Positions 1-8,046 of a stretch of DNA of 64,000 nt are shown in pieces. The stretch lies in contig JACKHI010000001.1 in the NCBI GenBank assembly GCA_020639075.1, forward strand, positions 2,480,001-2,544,000. Reading direction: 5' to 3'. Made by a program: the position numbers and the translations under genes. The first letter of the stretch is position 1. Each line of letters starts with the position of its first letter. The notes beneath the pieces are model-generated. The model saw only the letters and a list, made by a program, of their open reading frames with translations. It ran no database searches and had not been told where the DNA came from. The stretch comes from Phycisphaerales bacterium (GTDB lineage: Bacteria; Planctomycetota; Phycisphaerae; UBA1845; UTPLA1).

Positions 1-1703
1 TCCTGCGTCAGATGCTCCGGATCGACGTCCAGCCCCTCCGCCGCCGCGCGCTTCGCCAGCAGCACGCGTTGCTCGGTCGTCAACCCCGGGCTCTTCGCGC
101 TCTTCGAGCCCGGCACGAAGCCGTCCGCCTTGCCGCTGGCCCATTCCGTGATCTCCTTGCTGATCCGCATGCTGCACCAGTCGTGACCGCACATGGCGCA
201 GAAGTCGGTATCCACTTCCAGATCCTCATCGTGCAGCGCCCGGGCCGTCTCCCCGTCGAACGCAATCTCGAACTGCTTCGGCCAGTTCAGCGCCGCGCGG
301 GCGCGGCTCATGTCGTTGTCCCACTGGATCGCACCCGGAATGTTCCGCGCCACGTCTCCCGCATGGGCCGCGATCTTGTAGGCGATGCAGCCTTCCTTCA
401 CGTCCTGCGCCTTGGGCAGGCCCACGTGCTCCTTCGGTGTGACGTAACACAGCATCGCCGCCCCCGCCCGCGCCGCCTCGGTCGCGCCGATGCAGCTCGT
501 GATGTGGTCGTAGCCGGGGAACACGTCGGTCACCAACGGCCCCAGCACGTAGAACGGCGCATCGTCGCAGATACGCTGCTGCACCTGCATGTTCCACGCG
601 ATCTCGTGCATCGGCACGTGGCCGGGACCCTCGACCATCACCTGCACGCCCGCCTCCCGCGCGCGCTGAGTAAGTTCGCCCAACACTTCCAGCTCCGCGA
701 TCTGCGCCGCATCGCCCGCATCCTGCAGACACCCCGGCCGCACGCCATCACCCAGCGAGTATGTCACGTCGTATTGCCGCATGATCGCGCTGATGTCGTC
801 GAACAGGTCGTACATCGGGTTCTGCTTGTTGTGCGTCAGCATCCATTTGGCCAGCAGCGAACCACCGCGCGAAACGAGACCCGTAATGCGCTTCTTGATG
901 AGGTGCAGATTCTCCTTCAACACACCCGCATGAATCGTGAAGTAATCGACGCCCTGCTGCGCCTGGTGCTCGACGATCTTCAGAATCGTGTCGTAATCGA
1001 GGTCCTCGATTTTGCGGCCGATGATCATGCTGTAGATGGGCACCGTCCCGATCGGGATCGTGCTGTTGTCGATGATCGCCTGTCGACATTCATCGAGATT
1101 CCCGCCGGTGGACAGGTCCATCAGCGTGTCGGCGCCGTACTTCTGGGCCCACTTCAGCTTCTCGACCTCTTCATGCGTTCCGCTGGTCACGGGGCTGGCG
1201 CCGATGTTGGCGTTGATCTTGGTGCTGACCATGCGACCAATGCCCATCGGATCGAGCCGCTTGGGCGAGGCGTCGCCACGGCAATAGTTGATGTCGTTGA
1301 GTTCGGCCGTTCGCTGCGTGACCGTCTGATTCACCCACAACGCGGCGTCAGGGCGATGACCGGGATGGCCGGCAGAAATTTGAGTTGTGAGTCGTGAGCC
1401 ATGAGTTGCGAGTCGTGAGTTGTGAGACGCAGAGGAGCCGTTGCCGCCAATATTTGAAATCTCAGATTTGAAATCTGAAATCTGAGATTTGAGACTTGAG
1501 ATCTCCTGCTCGCGCCGCTTCAGCCAATCCGCACTCGGCGCCTTGCCCGCGCTGCCGGCGAGATGCCGAATGTTCGCCGGAATGACGAGGCGCCCTCGCG
1601 CGACTTCGTCACGAATAAACGACGGCGTCACATTCTCGCGAACAGCGACGCGGACCATCTCGGGGGTAATGATGCCTTTGCGGGCGGATTCAAGTTGTGT
1701 CAT
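1..1703 (-). CDS. thiC: Phosphomethylpyrimidine synthase ThiC (C-terminus cut by window edge)
   Basis: Radical-SAM enzyme that turns aminoimidazole ribotide into the HMP-phosphate moiety of thiamine. I translated it from the reverse strand. It starts MTQLESARKGIITPEM, the family's usual N-terminus, and stays open to base 1 (567 codons). Core blocks LDPMGIGR, STKINANIG, MDLSTGG, GTVPIYS, FTIHAGV, VMVEGPGHVPMH and GPLVTDVFPGYDHI are present, as is the Fe-S motif CAMCGHDWC near the edge. Between IPANIRH and LDPMGIGR, where short ThiCs have only a few residues, lies an insert of roughly 95 residues containing two repeat tracts (1381-1427 and 1452-1503). It is probably cotranscribed with the riboswitch-controlled lipoprotein gene 148 bases upstream; no second riboswitch lies directly before it. 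Confidence 0.96.
   Translation of the reverse strand, partial: MTQLESARKGIITPEMVRVAVRENVTPSFIRDEVARGRLVIPANIRHLAGSAGKAPSADWLKRREQEISSLKSQISDFKSEISNIGGNGSSASHNSRLATHGSRLTTQISAGHPGHRPDAALWVNQTVTQRTAELNDINYCRGDASPKRLDPMGIGRMVSTKINANIGASPVTSGTHEEVEKLKWAQKYGADTLMDLSTGGNLDECRQAIIDNSTIPIGTVPIYSMIIGRKIEDLDYDTILKIVEHQAQQGVDYFTIHAGVLKENLHLIKKRITGLVSRGGSLLAKWMLTHNKQNPMYDLFDDISAIMRQYDVTYSLGDGVRPGCLQDAGDAAQIAELEVLGELTQRAREAGVQVMVEGPGHVPMHEIAWNMQVQQRICDDAPFYVLGPLVTDVFPGYDHITSCIGATEAARAGAAMLCYVTPKEHVGLPKAQDVKEGCIAYKIAAHAGDVARNIPGAIQWDNDMSRARAALNWPKQFEIAFDGETARALHDEDLEVDTDFCAMCGHDWCSMRISKEITEWASGKADGFVPGSKSAKSPGLTTEQRVLLAKRAAAEGLDVDPEHLTQ
1381..1503 (-). repeat. Low-complexity direct repeats inside thiC
   Basis: Two tracts. 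1381-1427 is built from variants of a TGAGTTGTGAGTCG unit. 1452-1503 is built from variants of ATTTGAAATCT / CAGATTTG with local inverted symmetry. Read in the thiC frame they encode HNSRLATHGSRLTTQ and SLKSQISDFKSEI. Both look like intergenic short-repeat DNA rather than ancestral thiC sequence, yet the reading frame stays open through them. Confidence 0.8.
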
Positions 1704-1759
1704 ATCTAGGCTCCAGTAGCGTCCGCACAGCGGAACGGTATTAACGTGCTGAGAGTCTC

Positions 1760-1800
1760 GCGCGGCGGAGTTGCACTAAGATGCCGCTAACTCACCGCGC
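1760..1800 (-). other. Imperfect hairpin between the lipoprotein gene and thiC
   Basis: Outer arms GCGCGG (1760-1765) and CCGCGC (1795-1800) and inner arms GAGTT (1768-1772) and AACTC (1789-1793) can pair. No U-run follows on the minus strand, so a standard intrinsic terminator is unlikely. It could be a processing or attenuation element in the leader of thiC; function unknown. Confidence 0.35.
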
Positions 1801-1851
1801 GCTGACGTTTCGGCTTCGACAGGCGTTCGGAGCCATCGATGCCGTTGCGAT

Positions 1852-2328
1852 TCAAAGCTGGTTTGCTCGCTTCGATCCAGGGGCAGTGTCTTCGTAATCC
1901 GCTGCAATCCGCTGCAATCCGCTGCGCGTCGTAAACAGGAGATCCATCGAGACCTGCGTCGCACTTTCGCCCGGCGGATCCAGTTCAAGCTCGAAGAATT
2001 CGCCCTTCATCCAGAAAATCTGGGCGCTTCTGAGTCGAAGGTCCCTGCCGGTGTCGTCTTTGCAGTCGAGCAGCTTCACACCATAGTCGGTGTAAGCGCA
2101 AAGCGGCAGGCTCCCTTGGATCGAGAGCACATCGTCGATTACACGCGCATGATTAATGCGATGATCCGCCATCTGCCGACCCTTGTGTACACTCGGACTG
2201 CACCCAGCGCTCAACGACAGCAGCACAAACACCGATACACACCATCGAGCCACAGAGAGTTGTGGCGTCGGCGGACGCACATGCACCATTTCCTCTCGGT
2301 TCAATACGTGGAATTGTGAATCCGACAT
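1852..2328 (-). CDS. Riboswitch-controlled small lipoprotein, function unknown
   Basis: 158 residues. The N-terminal hydrophobic stretch WCVSVFVLLSLSAGC ends in a lipobox (LSAGC), so it is probably a lipoprotein despite a long leader of about 27 residues before the hydrophobic core. I recognise no domain in the rest. The start at 2328 was chosen over the upstream in-frame one because GGGAGG, the 3' edge of the TPP riboswitch, sits just before it. Three tandem 10-base repeats (AATCCGCTGC, 1896-1925) lie in the last codons; since 10 is not a multiple of 3, a gain or loss would rewrite the C-terminus. Position and control suggest a link to thiamine metabolism, but nothing in the protein itself shows one. 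Confidence 0.75.
   Translation of the reverse strand: MSDSQFHVLNREEMVHVRPPTPQLSVARWCVSVFVLLSLSAGCSPSVHKGRQMADHRINHARVIDDVLSIQGSLPLCAYTDYGVKLLDCKDDTGRDLRLRSAQIFWMKGEFFELELDPPGESATQVSMDLLFTTRSGLQRIAADYEDTAPGSKRANQL
1896..1925. repeat. Three tandem copies of a 10-base unit
   Basis: AATCCGCTGC occurs three times without interruption inside the 3' end of the lipoprotein gene. The unit length is not divisible by three. Confidence 0.9.
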
Positions 2329-2333
2329 GATCG

Positions 2334-2453
2334 CCTCCCTACGCAGCCGATGCCTCGCCTCGCGCGAAAACACCCGACGCTGATCAGGTTCAAAGGGTCC
2401 CGGCAGCCGATCGCGCTGCCTGTCTCATGCCCGCCGCGGCGGGCCACCCCTGC
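2334..2453 (-). promoter_or_regulatory. TPP (THI-box) riboswitch
   Basis: On the minus strand the aptamer reads GCAGGGGTGG, a GC-rich P3 hairpin (GCCCGCC GCGG CGGGC), ATGAGA (standing for the consensus CTGAGA), a P3a hairpin (GGCAGC/GGCTGCC), ACCCTTTGAACCTGATCAG, a variable P5 region, and the closing CTGCGTAGGGAGG. These are the conserved THI elements in the right order. The closing strand contains the Shine-Dalgarno sequence (GGGAGG) of the lipoprotein gene starting at 2328, so control is most simply translational: TPP binding would hide the ribosome binding site. Downstream thiC would be affected through the shared transcript. Confidence 0.94.
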
Positions 2454-2664
2454 TTTGTGCATGGAAGATCATATCGCGCGCCGCGATCGACCGCCAACGG
2501 ACGCGATTCGGACGCCGGCGCAAAGCCCGTCGGCTACGAGACTCGACCCGCCCCCGCTGGGTCGGACACACAATCCCCGGCCTGCGGAACGAAGGAGCGA
2601 CTCACTTACGGGCTTGAAGGCAGCTCGCAAAATCGCTCAGCCGCCCGGTCGCTGCGCCGACGCC

Positions 2665-3540
2665 CTACTCCCCGGCTGCGGGCTCCGTCGCGGCCAGCCA
2701 TTGAACCCACTTCGATGAAAATCGCTCGATGTCCGTATCCAACTCTCGCACCAGCGCCCCGCCGAAAGAACGCTCTCCACTCACCAAGAGCCGATGCACT
2801 CTTGCGGCGCCGTACGTGTCGTGCATGAACGCAATGAGCATCGCGCCGTCGACATAGGGATCCGTCACTTCGATCCCGAAGTCAAAAGAGATTCGCCCCG
2901 CATCGTCGCGAACGAGACCGCGATACTTCGCGAACGTCGCGCGACGCGCCGCCTCGCCCACCTTCGTCAATCCGAGGTATTCCGGCCAACCCTGTACAAC
3001 CCACGACGGACCGCTGTGAAACCGCCAGCCCGCCGTCTTGGATCGCGTGATCAAGTCGATCAGAATCGACGCGTATTCGTGCATCAGCGTCTTGCGAAAG
3101 TAAGACTCGTCTTTCGGCTCGCCGACATTCGTAATGTCGCTTGAAGTATGCCTGGACGGCGCAAGCAAATGCAGTGTCGCCTGATATCGCCCATTGGAGA
3201 ACGACGACACGACCGTCATCGTTGCGGCAGAGGCGTACTCATTTGGCTCTGCGTGAATCCGGATCGTCAGATCAAGCGTCTCTAGGAGCTTGCCCGGCTC
3301 AAACTCCGCGAATTCCGCGATCGAAGCACGATGAACGGCGTCCATCCACTCCTGCACCCGCCGCGCGTCCGACTCCATCGACGCGTCATATCGGATCACC
3401 CACGTTGCGCCTCTGATTGACTTGACGGTCTTCGAACCTTCGCCGCCAGTACCGTCGTCCAGCCTCGCACTCGCAAGACACATAATCGGACAGAGGACCG
3501 CCGACAACCGCACGAACAAAGCGCCCGTCAGATGGTGCAT
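2665..3540 (-). CDS. Exported MA-type peptidase-like protein with degenerate active site
   Basis: 291 residues with an N-terminal signal sequence (ALFVRLSAVLCPIMCLAS). The layout is that of gluzincin peptidase MA-like proteins: a zinc-motif helix LMHEYASIL followed about 25 residues later by PSWVVQGWPEYLG, which resembles the family's W-x-x-EG-x-x-EY element. The zinc motif reads H154-E-Y-A-S158 instead of HExxH, so the second histidine is lost, and the glutamate of the downstream EG is Q. It is probably not an active metalloprotease. The start at 3540 is preceded by GGGGTACGGAA. It stands alone between the riboswitch and the cupin cluster. Confidence 0.7.
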   Translation of the reverse strand: MHHLTGALFVRLSAVLCPIMCLASARLDDGTGGEGSKTVKSIRGATWVIRYDASMESDARRVQEWMDAVHRASIAEFAEFEPGKLLETLDLTIRIHAEPNEYASAATMTVVSSFSNGRYQATLHLLAPSRHTSSDITNVGEPKDESYFRKTLMHEYASILIDLITRSKTAGWRFHSGPSWVVQGWPEYLGLTKVGEAARRATFAKYRGLVRDDAGRISFDFGIEVTDPYVDGAMLIAFMHDTYGAARVHRLLVSGERSFGGALVRELDTDIERFSSKWVQWLAATEPAAGE

Positions 3541-3596
3541 TTCCGTACCCCGTTTCGAATTGACAAAGCAAGCACGCGGGAAATCCGCGTCCAATG

Positions 3597-4001
3597 TCAG
3601 ATACGCTCGGGCTCGGAAACGGTTCGTTCGTTTGTCACACTTCCTGTGTTCAACGTCCCGGCCGGCTCGAACAGCATCACGTGCACCTCCTCGTCGGCCA
3701 CCGGACAATGCTCGACCCCGCGCGGAATGATCACGAACTCGCCTTCGTTCACGACCAGCTCCCGATCGCGCAGCAACATCCGCAACGAGCCCTTAATGAC
3801 GAGAAACATCTCGTCCTCGCGCTCGTGCGAATGCCAGACGAATTCACCTTTCAGCTTCACGAGCTTAACGGCGCAGTCGTTGACCTCGCCGACAATCTTC
3901 GGCGACCAGTGCTGGTTGAATCGCGAGAACTTGTCGCTGATGTTGACAACAAAGGGTTGCATCGGCTCGGCTACACCGGCGATTGGACTATTCAAGTTCA
4001 T
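3597..4001 (-). CDS. Cupin-domain protein
   Basis: 134 residues forming one cupin barrel. Motif 1 is FVWHSHEREDEMFLVIKG and motif 2 is GEFVIIPRGVEHCPVA, giving His-His-Glu-His metal ligands. The start at 4001 is supported by a strong GGAGGGGG. Its first 14 bases overlap the end of the phosphoesterase gene, so the two are probably translationally coupled. The substrate cannot be told; small cupins of this type include dioxygenases, isomerases and sugar-binding proteins. Confidence 0.85.
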   Translation of the reverse strand: MNLNSPIAGVAEPMQPFVVNISDKFSRFNQHWSPKIVGEVNDCAVKLVKLKGEFVWHSHEREDEMFLVIKGSLRMLLRDRELVVNEGEFVIIPRGVEHCPVADEEVHVMLFEPAGTLNTGSVTNERTVSEPERI

Positions 4002-4590
4002 GAAACACCCCCTCCGGCCCCGCATTCACCACCACCGTCTCCCCGTGTTCCACCCGCTGCCCCGCACTGTCGTGAATGTGCCCACAAACGACCAGCCGGG
4101 GCGTAGTCCGCTCGATCGCCGCCAGCACCGCCGCGCTGCCGACGCTGCGACCGTTCGACGTGACGTCCAAGAGCCCCTTCGGCGGCGAGTGGCTCACGAG
4201 TACGCTTTGCGGCTCCAGGCCGACAAGAAACTCCTCGGCCTGCGCTTCGGTAAAGTCGAAACTCCAGTCGCCGAACGGCGTGACGGGGATACCGCCGCCG
4301 ATGCCGAAGAACTCGACGCCGTCAATGCTCGTTCCATTGCCGTGCAGCACGATGGCACTCGGCCACACGCTGCACGCATTGCGGAGCTCGTCCAGCGTCT
4401 CGTTGTTGCCGGGTACGAGAATGGCCGGCTTCGCAATCGCCGAAAGCAACTCGATCGTCGTCTCCAGCCCGTAATGAACCGTGGCGAAGTCACCCGCACC
4501 GATGACGACGTCCGCATCGCTTGACTTGGCGACGAGCGCGCGGGCCCGCCGCTTGTCGCAGTGCAGATCGCTGAACAAAAGGAGCCGCAC
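3988..4590 (-). CDS. Calcineurin-like metallophosphoesterase
   Basis: 200 residues covering a whole small metallophosphoesterase domain. The dimetal motifs are all visible: SDLH (D8, H10), GAGD (D34), GNNE (N62), SHSPP and GHIHD. The third motif has N where many members have the catalytic H (GNHE), a variant also seen in compact phosphodiesterase subfamilies. It begins with GTG at 4590, one base after the stop of the upstream gene, and overlaps the cupin gene downstream, so all three are one operon. The substrate is unknown. Confidence 0.88.
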   Translation of the reverse strand: MRLLLFSDLHCDKRRARALVAKSSDADVVIGAGDFATVHYGLETTIELLSAIAKPAILVPGNNETLDELRNACSVWPSAIVLHGNGTSIDGVEFFGIGGGIPVTPFGDWSFDFTEAQAEEFLVGLEPQSVLVSHSPPKGLLDVTSNGRSVGSAAVLAAIERTTPRLVVCGHIHDSAGQRVEHGETVVVNAGPEGVFHELE

Positions 4591-4591
4591 G

Positions 4592-5200
4592 CTAGTTCAG
4601 CCCCAGCAATTCATCAACGCGCTGAGGATTGAAATAGTCGATCGCCTCGCCTTCGTAGCGCCCCACATAATTCGGCATAGAATGCGGATGCCGATCGAAG
4701 ACGATCGCGTCGTACCCCTCTGCCCGCTCGCGCGAAAACACGCTCAACGGACCGCGCAGGTTGATCGCAACCGCCCCGGGGCGATCGACGTACACGCCCG
4801 GCATCGATACGCCGTTCACGCGTTCGTGCCAGTTGATGTCATCCTTGCCCTCGTCCATCGCGCGCTGGACGAGGTCCGCCAACTGCCGATAGCCCGCCCG
4901 CGACGCGCGAACCACCATCTGCATTTTGTCTTCCTCGTCGACAAAGCGAGCCCGCTCGATCACACGGATCTTTGGTTCGCTTAGATCCGCCGGCGGCGGC
5001 ATCAGCAGCACGTACATGCCGTGATCGAGGCCGTATAGCTCGTTCAGCGTCTTCGCCGCCTTCGCTTCGACCATGTTGATCAGGGCGTCGCGAAATCGCC
5101 CGTAGCCCTCCATGTCGCCCACGACCCACACATCCGTCATCAGTCGATAAATCTCAGGTTGATCCCACTCAGTTGTCAGTCGAATGAATTGAAGATGCAT
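4592..5200 (-). CDS. Conserved-looking cytoplasmic protein, function unknown
   Basis: 202 residues, no signal peptide or membrane span, and no motif I recognise. Acidic and aromatic residues are mixed throughout and the C-terminus reads RVDELLGLN. It lies 10 bases after the double-DinB gene and 1 base before the phosphoesterase gene, so it is part of the same tight minus-strand operon. Confidence 0.75.
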   Translation of the reverse strand: MHLQFIRLTTEWDQPEIYRLMTDVWVVGDMEGYGRFRDALINMVEAKAAKTLNELYGLDHGMYVLLMPPPADLSEPKIRVIERARFVDEEDKMQMVVRASRAGYRQLADLVQRAMDEGKDDINWHERVNGVSMPGVYVDRPGAVAINLRGPLSVFSRERAEGYDAIVFDRHPHSMPNYVGRYEGEAIDYFNPQRVDELLGLN

Positions 5201-5210
5201 CGTTTTGGTC

Positions 5211-6281
5211 CTAATTCAGCCGCGTAAACACAATGAAGCTCATCTGTATGGAAATATCGGCCAGATGCCTCAGCATATTCAAGGCCTGCGCCCGATGATG
5301 CGTGCCGTGCGTCGCGACCTGGAGAATCGTCTCGCCCAGCCGAAATGTCAGATGCATGCCCTTGCCGGGTTCCGCCGTGACTTCCCGCATCAGCGCCGCG
5401 TCGTCGAGCGTATCGAAGCACGCCTCACGCTCCTTGCGAATACCCTTCCACGCATCGGCCAGTCCAGCGATCGTTGTCGTTTCGTCCAGTTCCTGCCACG
5501 TCGGATGCGACTCGCCACGCCAGTGCCCCAGCCAGTAACGCTCAGCCGACTCGATGTGCAGCATCGTCTTGCGAAACGTCCCGATTCCCATTTCGAACGC
5601 CTGATCCAGTTTGTCGTCGCCGAGCGCCTTCGCCGCGTCCATCAGCAAATCGTTCGCCCAGTCGGTATAGGCGAACTGCCGCCGCAGCATGGTGAGGCTC
5701 AACGGCCGCGGCGCTTCGACATCCTCACCCACAATCACATCCGCATTGCGCAGAAAATCGGCCGTTTCATGCGACGGCGCGCACACCGTCGGTCGCGCCA
5801 GTCGAAACCGCAGGTAGTCGCTATGCCGGAAGGGTTCGCCGATGTGTCGCGTCATGTTGGACGCCTGGGCGCGATGATGAATGCCGTGATCGCAGACGTG
5901 GACGAGGATGTCAGCAAGACCACTCGTGCACGACTCGCCGCTCCTGAGCGTGTACGTGAACGTCTTCGCCAGATCCGCGTCGCTCAGCGTATTCAGCCAG
6001 GCGTCGCGCGCCGTGTGCAGCGCCTCGCTCGCCGCCTGCAGGTCGGCGACGCTGTCGATCGCGTCCCATGCCCGCGGTTCGTCATAGCCCGTGCCGCCGA
6101 TCCGCTCGTACCAGATCGCCTCTGCGCCGTAAAGGTGCTGGAGGATCTTGCGCAGCGTGCCCGGACCGATGTCGAAAAGTCGATCGAGATCGTCGTCGCT
6201 CAGGACGGCGGCGACTTCATACAAATGACCGTTTGCCCATTGGTTGTTGTCGAAGAGTTCGCGTATGTGTGAGATTTTCAT
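5211..6281 (-). CDS. Tandem double DinB/YfiT-like domain protein
   Basis: 356 residues with two DinB-like four-helix bundles in one chain. Domain 1 (about 1-150) has QH49LYGAE and H128VCDHGIHH. Domain 2 (about 195-350) has LH242IESAE and VATH325GTHH. These are the three-histidine metal sites typical of DinB metalloproteins (thiol-transfer or hydrolase-like chemistry). A single DinB protein is about 150-170 residues, so this is an internal duplication or fusion. The start at 6281 (MKISHIRELFDNNQWAN) fits the family's N-terminus. It is probably the first gene of the operon 6281-3597. Confidence 0.85.
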   Translation of the reverse strand: MKISHIRELFDNNQWANGHLYEVAAVLSDDDLDRLFDIGPGTLRKILQHLYGAEAIWYERIGGTGYDEPRAWDAIDSVADLQAASEALHTARDAWLNTLSDADLAKTFTYTLRSGESCTSGLADILVHVCDHGIHHRAQASNMTRHIGEPFRHSDYLRFRLARPTVCAPSHETADFLRNADVIVGEDVEAPRPLSLTMLRRQFAYTDWANDLLMDAAKALGDDKLDQAFEMGIGTFRKTMLHIESAERYWLGHWRGESHPTWQELDETTTIAGLADAWKGIRKEREACFDTLDDAALMREVTAEPGKGMHLTFRLGETILQVATHGTHHRAQALNMLRHLADISIQMSFIVFTRLN

Positions 6282-6414
6282 GAGGCGGACACCCCGCTGA
6301 TGATTGCCGAATTCGGTTCGCGCCGCGGCACAAGCCCCGATGCGATAAGAAGATCTTACCAGAACGCCGACCGGCGCGCATCGAGTGAATTCTGACGGAT
6401 CATCTCTTCGTTTC

Positions 6415-7278
6415 TTAGAAACATTGCCACTCAAACGCCAGCACGTACGCATGAGTCGGGCATTGCCAGATATGCGAACAGCCCGTGTCGCCCAGATTGA
6501 TCGCCAAATGATCTCCCGAATCGATCTGAAACAGCATGCACATCGGCAGCTTGCATTGCGGGCAGGCGATCGATGCCGCTCGCTGAATCCATACGGGCCA
6601 GCCCCCTAGCTTGTCACCGCCCCGGGCGGAGAGCGCTGAATCTTGAAATCGTCGCGCGGCGTCATCGTCCAGCCGCTTGTGGATCTCGTTCAGTTCGATT
6701 CCCAACGCGGGGCAATGGACCTCCGAAATCAGCCCCTTGTCCAGGTATTCAACACTCAGTCCCAGCAACTCAGCGTCGTCGAGATCGGGATGATCCTCAA
6801 CTCGTTGCCAGTTCTGGATCACACGTTTCGGGAATTTCTGAACACCTTCGGGCGTCACACATCGCTTCAAATCGCCGGGCGAAATGACGCGGAGTTTCTG
6901 CGTGCGATCAAAAGGCTCCCACGTACCGTCGCCGCATCCCTCCTCGCAACTGCCGCAATAGAAAAACTGCAACAGACCAACGCCGAAACGCGGTGCGCCG
7001 TCCGGCAGCGTGCGACTGTCCAGCTGCATGCAAAACGGCATCGGTTTGCCGCAGGCGCCGCAGATCGGCCAATCCGCTTCCTTCGTGACCATCGGCGCCC
7101 CGCCGAAATAGGACGTCACCTCAGAGCCATCTCCATCGATTGTGATCGGGATCCATGCCTGGCGGGCGTGCAAGTCCCGCCAGGGCCGCATCGCGTCGAC
7201 CAGTTGCTGATACGCCTGGTCAATCTCAGGATTGACAGCCGGCTTCGTGATCGGCGTCTTCCTTTTAAACGGCCACAT
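6415..7278 (-). CDS. DUF1963 (YwqG-like) protein
   Basis: 287 residues. The opening MWPFKRK, the segment SYFGGAPMVTKEADWPICGACGKPMPFCMQLD, and later LLQFFYCGSCEEGC, LGGWPVWIQ and ACPQCKLPMCMLFQI match the DUF1963/YwqG family, which has no established biochemical role. Three cysteine pairs (CGAC, CGSC, CPQC) suggest bound zinc. The start at 7278 follows AAAGGAGC. It is downstream of the two membrane proteins on the same strand with a 90-base gap. Confidence 0.85.
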   Translation of the reverse strand: MWPFKRKTPITKPAVNPEIDQAYQQLVDAMRPWRDLHARQAWIPITIDGDGSEVTSYFGGAPMVTKEADWPICGACGKPMPFCMQLDSRTLPDGAPRFGVGLLQFFYCGSCEEGCGDGTWEPFDRTQKLRVISPGDLKRCVTPEGVQKFPKRVIQNWQRVEDHPDLDDAELLGLSVEYLDKGLISEVHCPALGIELNEIHKRLDDDAARRFQDSALSARGGDKLGGWPVWIQRAASIACPQCKLPMCMLFQIDSGDHLAINLGDTGCSHIWQCPTHAYVLAFEWQCF

Positions 7279-7368
7279 GGACGAAGCTCCTTTTGTCAAT
7301 CGGCCAAAGCTACTTCCGGGAAGCGCGCTTCGGACCGACATCGTCTCGAATTCCCGATCAACGTGCGC

Positions 7369-8046
7369 CTACCGCGCCTGGCGCACGACGTAAACGATCA
7401 TGTGGTCCTGATCCAGGGCGACTTCAAGCTCGCCATTGTCGTCGGTGCGTTTCCACTGCTTCATCCTGACCTCATCCCCGCCCTCAGCAAACCACGATGG
7501 CGCCGGGTTGTGCCGATTGGCGCTCGCATGAATGGCAGCGGCCGCGCCCACCTGTTCATGACCTTCGCCAAGACGCAATTTGCGGACCAGACGCGCGAGC
7601 GACGATTCGGTCACGCGGAATTGCAGCCCGATCGTCGGGACGCGTATGCGGGCCCGCGAAATGAAGCTCCGCAGATCCGTAATATCGGCGTCGGGCTTGA
7701 ATCCCAACTCGGACTCGAAAACGCGCGCGGCCGACGGCTCCCTTGCCTGCAAATAGGAGTCGATCGTGGTCGTAACGAAGATCACCGAGATAAGTGCCAC
7801 GATCACGCGCGCCTTCCTTGACCGCCGGATGACGAGGATAACGATCCAACCGAGCAACAGAACGCAACCCGACACGCGCACGGACAAGGCCGCGTACCCG
7901 ACGGACGGAATGGGCCCCGCCCACCGGAACGACGCCAGCCCACCTGCAATCATGTTGCCGACGCACACGATCGCCGCGCCGAGGCAATAATGAAGCGTCG
8001 CCTGACGGAGTGACAATCGACCCTCAGGTGCTTGCGTCTTGTCCAT
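7369..8046 (-). CDS. Three-span membrane protein, function unknown
   Basis: 225 residues. Hydrophobic segments lie near residues 17-38, 52-77 and 82-100, followed by a soluble C-terminal domain ending in ALDQDHMIVYVVRQAR. No family recognised. The start at 8046 (MDKTQAPEG) overlaps the end of the upstream membrane protein gene by 23 bases and follows GGGAGAAGG, so the two genes are translated together and the proteins may act as a pair. Confidence 0.75.
   Translation of the reverse strand: MDKTQAPEGRLSLRQATLHYCLGAAIVCVGNMIAGGLASFRWAGPIPSVGYAALSVRVSGCVLLLGWIVILVIRRSRKARVIVALISVIFVTTTIDSYLQAREPSAARVFESELGFKPDADITDLRSFISRARIRVPTIGLQFRVTESSLARLVRKLRLGEGHEQVGAAAAIHASANRHNPAPSWFAEGGDEVRMKQWKRTDDNGELEVALDQDHMIVYVVRQAR

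Noticed and set aside
12..1397. Plus-strand open frame of 461 codons
   Set aside because: Antisense to thiC, which shows full ThiC motifs on the minus strand. The plus-strand translation has no recognisable domain.
1704..1851. A second TPP riboswitch immediately before thiC
   Set aside because: None of the THI-box blocks (TGAGA, ACCC...CTGAT, CGTAGGGA) is present here; only the imperfect hairpin at 1760-1800 was found.
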